Shown: piece after piece, positions 62,656 to 64,000 of the stretch
Layout: every line of letters starts with the position of its first letter
How positions within the stretch are numbered: the stretch's first letter is position 1
Translations under genes and position numbers: made by a program
Assembly (NCBI RefSeq): GCF_011926545.1
Contig: NZ_JAATIT010000001.1
Coordinates: 653,969-717,968 of the forward strand
Length of the DNA stretch: 64,000 nt
Reading direction: 5' to 3'
Origin: Sphingopyxis italica
GTDB taxonomy: Bacteria; Pseudomonadota; Alphaproteobacteria; Sphingomonadales; Sphingomonadaceae
The notes under the pieces: model-generated
What the model was told of the DNA's origin: nothing
Databases searched by the model: none
Seen by the model: the letters and a program-made list of their open reading frames with translations, nothing else

Positions 62656-64000
62656 AGCGTCTCGCCTCGTTGCATCGCCTGGATCCGTTTGCCGAGGTCA
62701 TCGATAGTCTGGCCGGTGGGCGGGGTGACCAGATGTGCCTCGCCCACCGGATCGGGCGGGAGATAGCTTGTTGCGTCGATAATCAGATGGTGCCCCTTCC
62801 CCGGCGTCACGGCAGCGGGGTCGATCGGGACCATCGCCATGTTCGGCAGGACGATGATGTCCTCCGCGCGCGTCCGGGTCGACAGGGCCCACATGACCTG
62901 GTTGAGATCGAAGGGATCGATATCGCCATCGACCATGATCAGATTTTTCAGATACATGAGGCCATGGGGCGTACCAAGCGCGCGGAGCGCCACGGATTTT
63001 GCGAAGCCCGCCATCCGGTTCTTGACCGCGATGATCGCTGTCAGTCCGTGCTGGTACAGCGCATTCACCGCGGTGACTTCGGGGAAGGTCTGGCGCAACT
63101 GTGCATAGATGGGCGCCGACGTATGAAGACCGATCAGCGTGTCGTGCTCCGTCCAGCCACGACCGATGTAGATATTCTCGAATATAGGGTTCTTTCGGTG
63201 CGAGACGGCGGTCACCTTGAAGACAGGGGCGCGTCGCACGCCGCTGTAGGATCCTGGGAATTCACCGAACGGCCCCTCGAAGACTCGCTCGCCGAGCTGG
63301 AGCTCGGCTTCGATGACGATCTCGCTATCCGCGAGGATGTCGATACCGTTGCCGGAATTCGTCAGCCGGATCGGCGCTCCCATCATCGCCGAGGCATAAG
63401 CATATTCGGACTCGTCGTAGCCGATTGGTGTTGCTGCGAACAATGCGACGCCGGGATGATTGCCAAGCATGACGGCAATCTTGAGCGGCAACCCTTCGCG
63501 TTCCGCCGCTAGAATCTGGCGTCCCATGTCATGCGACGGGATCGTCATCAGGCTGAAGCGATCGGGACCCTGAATCTGAAGCCTGTAGATACCGACATTC
63601 TGCTTGCCGAAATTGTCGGGATCCAACGGATCGCGCGAAGCCACCGACGCCTTGGCCAGATAGAAGCCACCGTCAAACTCGTTGATGCGATACACGGGCA
63701 GCAGGTCGTAGAGATTGATATTCTCCTCGTGCCGGCACTCATGCACAGGCGCCTGCCCCTCGGAAACGCGGCTGATCTGGGCAGAGGCATCGCCCCAGCG
63801 CCCGGCTATGTCGAAGAACATATCCCGGATTGTGGTGCCTTTTGGCTGACCCAGGAGCAGCGCGATATTATCCCAAGAGCCGTGCACCCCGACAACCGTG
63901 CGTTTCCCGGGGTAGCCCGCTATATTGTCGAACAGGATCGCAGGAGCATGGTTGACATCGCGCGATGCGGCCACGGCAATGTTGCGCAGGTCGGGCTCGG
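62652..64000 (-). CDS. UbiD family decarboxylase, 5' end outside the window
   Basis: 449 codons visible; the frame continues past the window edge (reads EPDLRNIAVAASRDVNHAPAIL), so the annotated N terminus is missing. UbiD landmarks: NVGIYRLQIQGPDRFSLM, SEYAYASAMMGAPIRLT, EGPFGEFPGSYSGV (catalytic Glu region) and GLMYLKNLIMVDGDIDPFDLNQVMWAL. Uses prenylated FMN to decarboxylate aromatic acids reversibly. With the VdcD-like subunit it resembles vanillate/4-hydroxybenzoate decarboxylases; substrate inferred only. Confidence 0.93.
   Translation of the reverse strand, partial: EPDLRNIAVAASRDVNHAPAILFDNIAGYPGKRTVVGVHGSWDNIALLLGQPKGTTIRDMFFDIAGRWGDASAQISRVSEGQAPVHECRHEENINLYDLLPVYRINEFDGGFYLAKASVASRDPLDPDNFGKQNVGIYRLQIQGPDRFSLMTIPSHDMGRQILAAEREGLPLKIAVMLGNHPGVALFAATPIGYDESEYAYASAMMGAPIRLTNSGNGIDILADSEIVIEAELQLGERVFEGPFGEFPGSYSGVRRAPVFKVTAVSHRKNPIFENIYIGRGWTEHDTLIGLHTSAPIYAQLRQTFPEVTAVNALYQHGLTAIIAVKNRMAGFAKSVALRALGTPHGLMYLKNLIMVDGDIDPFDLNQVMWALSTRTRAEDIIVLPNMAMVPIDPAAVTPGKGHHLIIDATSYLPPDPVGEAHLVTPPTGQTIDDLGKRIQAMQRGETL

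Larger units (their letters stand above)
54292..64000. mobile_element. Putative integrated genomic island (left end, truncated)
   Basis: Begins with a tyrosine integrase after trmB and continues to the window end. Cargo (GntR, CoA-transferase, EamA, IclR, flavocytochrome, UbiD/VdcD) is accessory and lower in GC than the flanking core (34/60 at 57001-57060 by hand against 45/60 at 33241-33300) with more TTG/GTG starts. The right border and att sites are not visible, so the true extent is unknown. Confidence 0.55.

Overview
The window is high-GC alphaproteobacterial chromosome, most probably from the Sphingomonadales and best matched by Sphingopyxis-like organisms. Support: a CtrA cell-cycle regulator with a TTAA-N7-TTAA box and a GANTC site upstream, the nadD-rsfS-rlmH-envC-ctpA order, the rpsM-rpsK-rpoA-rplQ block, Coq7, a plant-type glutamate-cysteine ligase, a spinster-like MFS carrier, and many REP-like palindromes built on CCCGCGAAAGCGGG. 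The genus is inferred, not tested.

Layout. 1-2501: end of adenosine deaminase, an MreB-like actin, a PAS protein and an RNase H-like protein. 2519-7896: a sensory block on the minus strand running from a BlaI repressor and a BlaR1-like M56 protease, through an exported protein with the same roughly 27-residue repeats, to a TonB-dependent receptor. A 268-bp MITE-like element sits in frame inside the signal peptide of the repeat protein. 8028-22570: housekeeping and stress genes (Bax inhibitor-1, RNA 2',3'-cyclic phosphodiesterase, LMW phosphatase, MFS, SodC, M16 peptidase, diguanylate cyclase, PurC, enoyl-CoA hydratase, ArsR/SRPBCC pair, PhoD phosphatase, DUF3667 protein). 22650-30839: proA, nadD, rsfS, rlmH, envC, ctpA, dsbB and coq7, interrupted by a toxin-antitoxin pair, a DMP19-like gene and a second copy of the MITE. 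30920-41783: hypothetical genes, pmbA, a CysQ-like phosphatase, the end of the ribosomal alpha operon, a secreted P-domain/DUF11 protein, gshA and ctrA. 41967-45912: LysR, pirin, AzoR, WrbA and a LigB-type dioxygenase, which look like a quinone/redox stress module. 45937-54291: RNA modification and translation rescue genes, a degenerate SRAP protein, PilZ, EVE, a 2-oxoglutarate oxygenase, a hydrolase, lnt, metK and trmB.

54292-64000 looks like the left end of an integrated island. A tyrosine integrase follows trmB, and the genes after it are lower in GC (hand count 34/60 at 57001-57060 against 45/60 at 33241-33300) and use more TTG/GTG starts. Its cargo is two regulators (GntR, IclR), a family III CoA-transferase, a DMT exporter and a minus-strand operon: UbiD decarboxylase (cut by the window end), VdcD-like zinc-ribbon subunit, 4-cresol-dehydrogenase-type flavoprotein and lipoprotein cytochrome c. 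This suggests catabolism of alkylphenols or hydroxybenzoates.

The most unusual signal is the MITE pair (5343-5610 and 28060-28326). Both are TA-flanked and 267-268 bp long, with different terminal repeats but the same architecture: an outer stem and two internal hairpins whose stems keep pairing although their sequences differ. Removing one copy plus one TA restores a canonical signal peptide exactly. No CRISPR array, tRNA or rRNA gene was recognised.
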